Shown here: piece by piece, positions 7,217 through 7,243 of the stretch
How positions within the stretch are numbered: position 1 is the stretch's first letter
Layout: the number at the start of each line of letters is the position of its first letter
The notes under the pieces: generated by a model
What the model was told of the DNA's origin: nothing
What the model saw: only the letters and a program-made list of their open reading frames with translations
Database searches by the model: none
Assembly: GCA_002307275.1 (NCBI GenBank)
Contig: DBTX01000069.1
Span: 1-7,243, forward strand
Length of the DNA stretch: 7,243 bases
Direction: 5' to 3'
From: Hungateiclostridiaceae bacterium UBA1305
Lineage (GTDB): Bacteria > Bacillota > Clostridia > Acetivibrionales > DTU013
Position numbers and translations under genes: made by a program

Positions 7217-7243
7217 AGTTTGTAACAACAATAAACCCCCGGC

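Overview
The window holds one signal-to-transport locus, read entirely on the + strand, of a type common in Bacillota. It encodes a two-component system of the YesM/YesN class followed by a carbohydrate-type (CUT1) ABC importer made of two permeases and a large secreted substrate-binding protein. Strong GGAGG-type ribosome binding sites, YesM/YesN pairing, LplB/YtcP-type permeases and a Gram-positive signal peptide point to a Clostridia or Paenibacillaceae-like organism. The genus cannot be fixed from this sequence, and the exact sugar cannot be named.

Layout. Positions 1-1281 are the 3' part of a sensor histidine kinase gene; its start lies before the window. The response regulator gene (1274-2899) overlaps it by 8 bases. 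A very AT-rich gap of 191 bases (2900-3090) holds a direct repeat and a plausible promoter. The first permease (3091-4038) and second permease (4107-5009) are separated by 68 bases containing a small hairpin. A 172-base gap (5010-5181) holds a weak hairpin and a strong ribosome binding site. The substrate-binding protein gene (5182-7164) follows, and a GC-rich 13-bp perfect hairpin (7187-7216) ends the unit. No RNA gene, CRISPR array, insertion sequence or origin was seen.

How the genes work together (inference from family knowledge). The membrane kinase senses an extracellular cue through a Cache-like domain and phosphorylates the AraC-type regulator. The regulator probably binds the AT-rich gap and switches on the importer genes. 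The binding protein captures the solute outside the cell and hands it to the permease heterodimer. No ATPase gene is present, so the importer probably borrows a shared MsmK/UgpC-type ATPase encoded elsewhere.

Most of this is a well-known arrangement. The part most worth a second look is the binding protein: it has a Sec signal peptide without a lipobox cysteine and carries an N-terminal bacterial Ig-like (Big_2) domain ahead of the solute-binding fold, so how it stays near the permease is not obvious. I did not find convincing evidence for a wholly new system.
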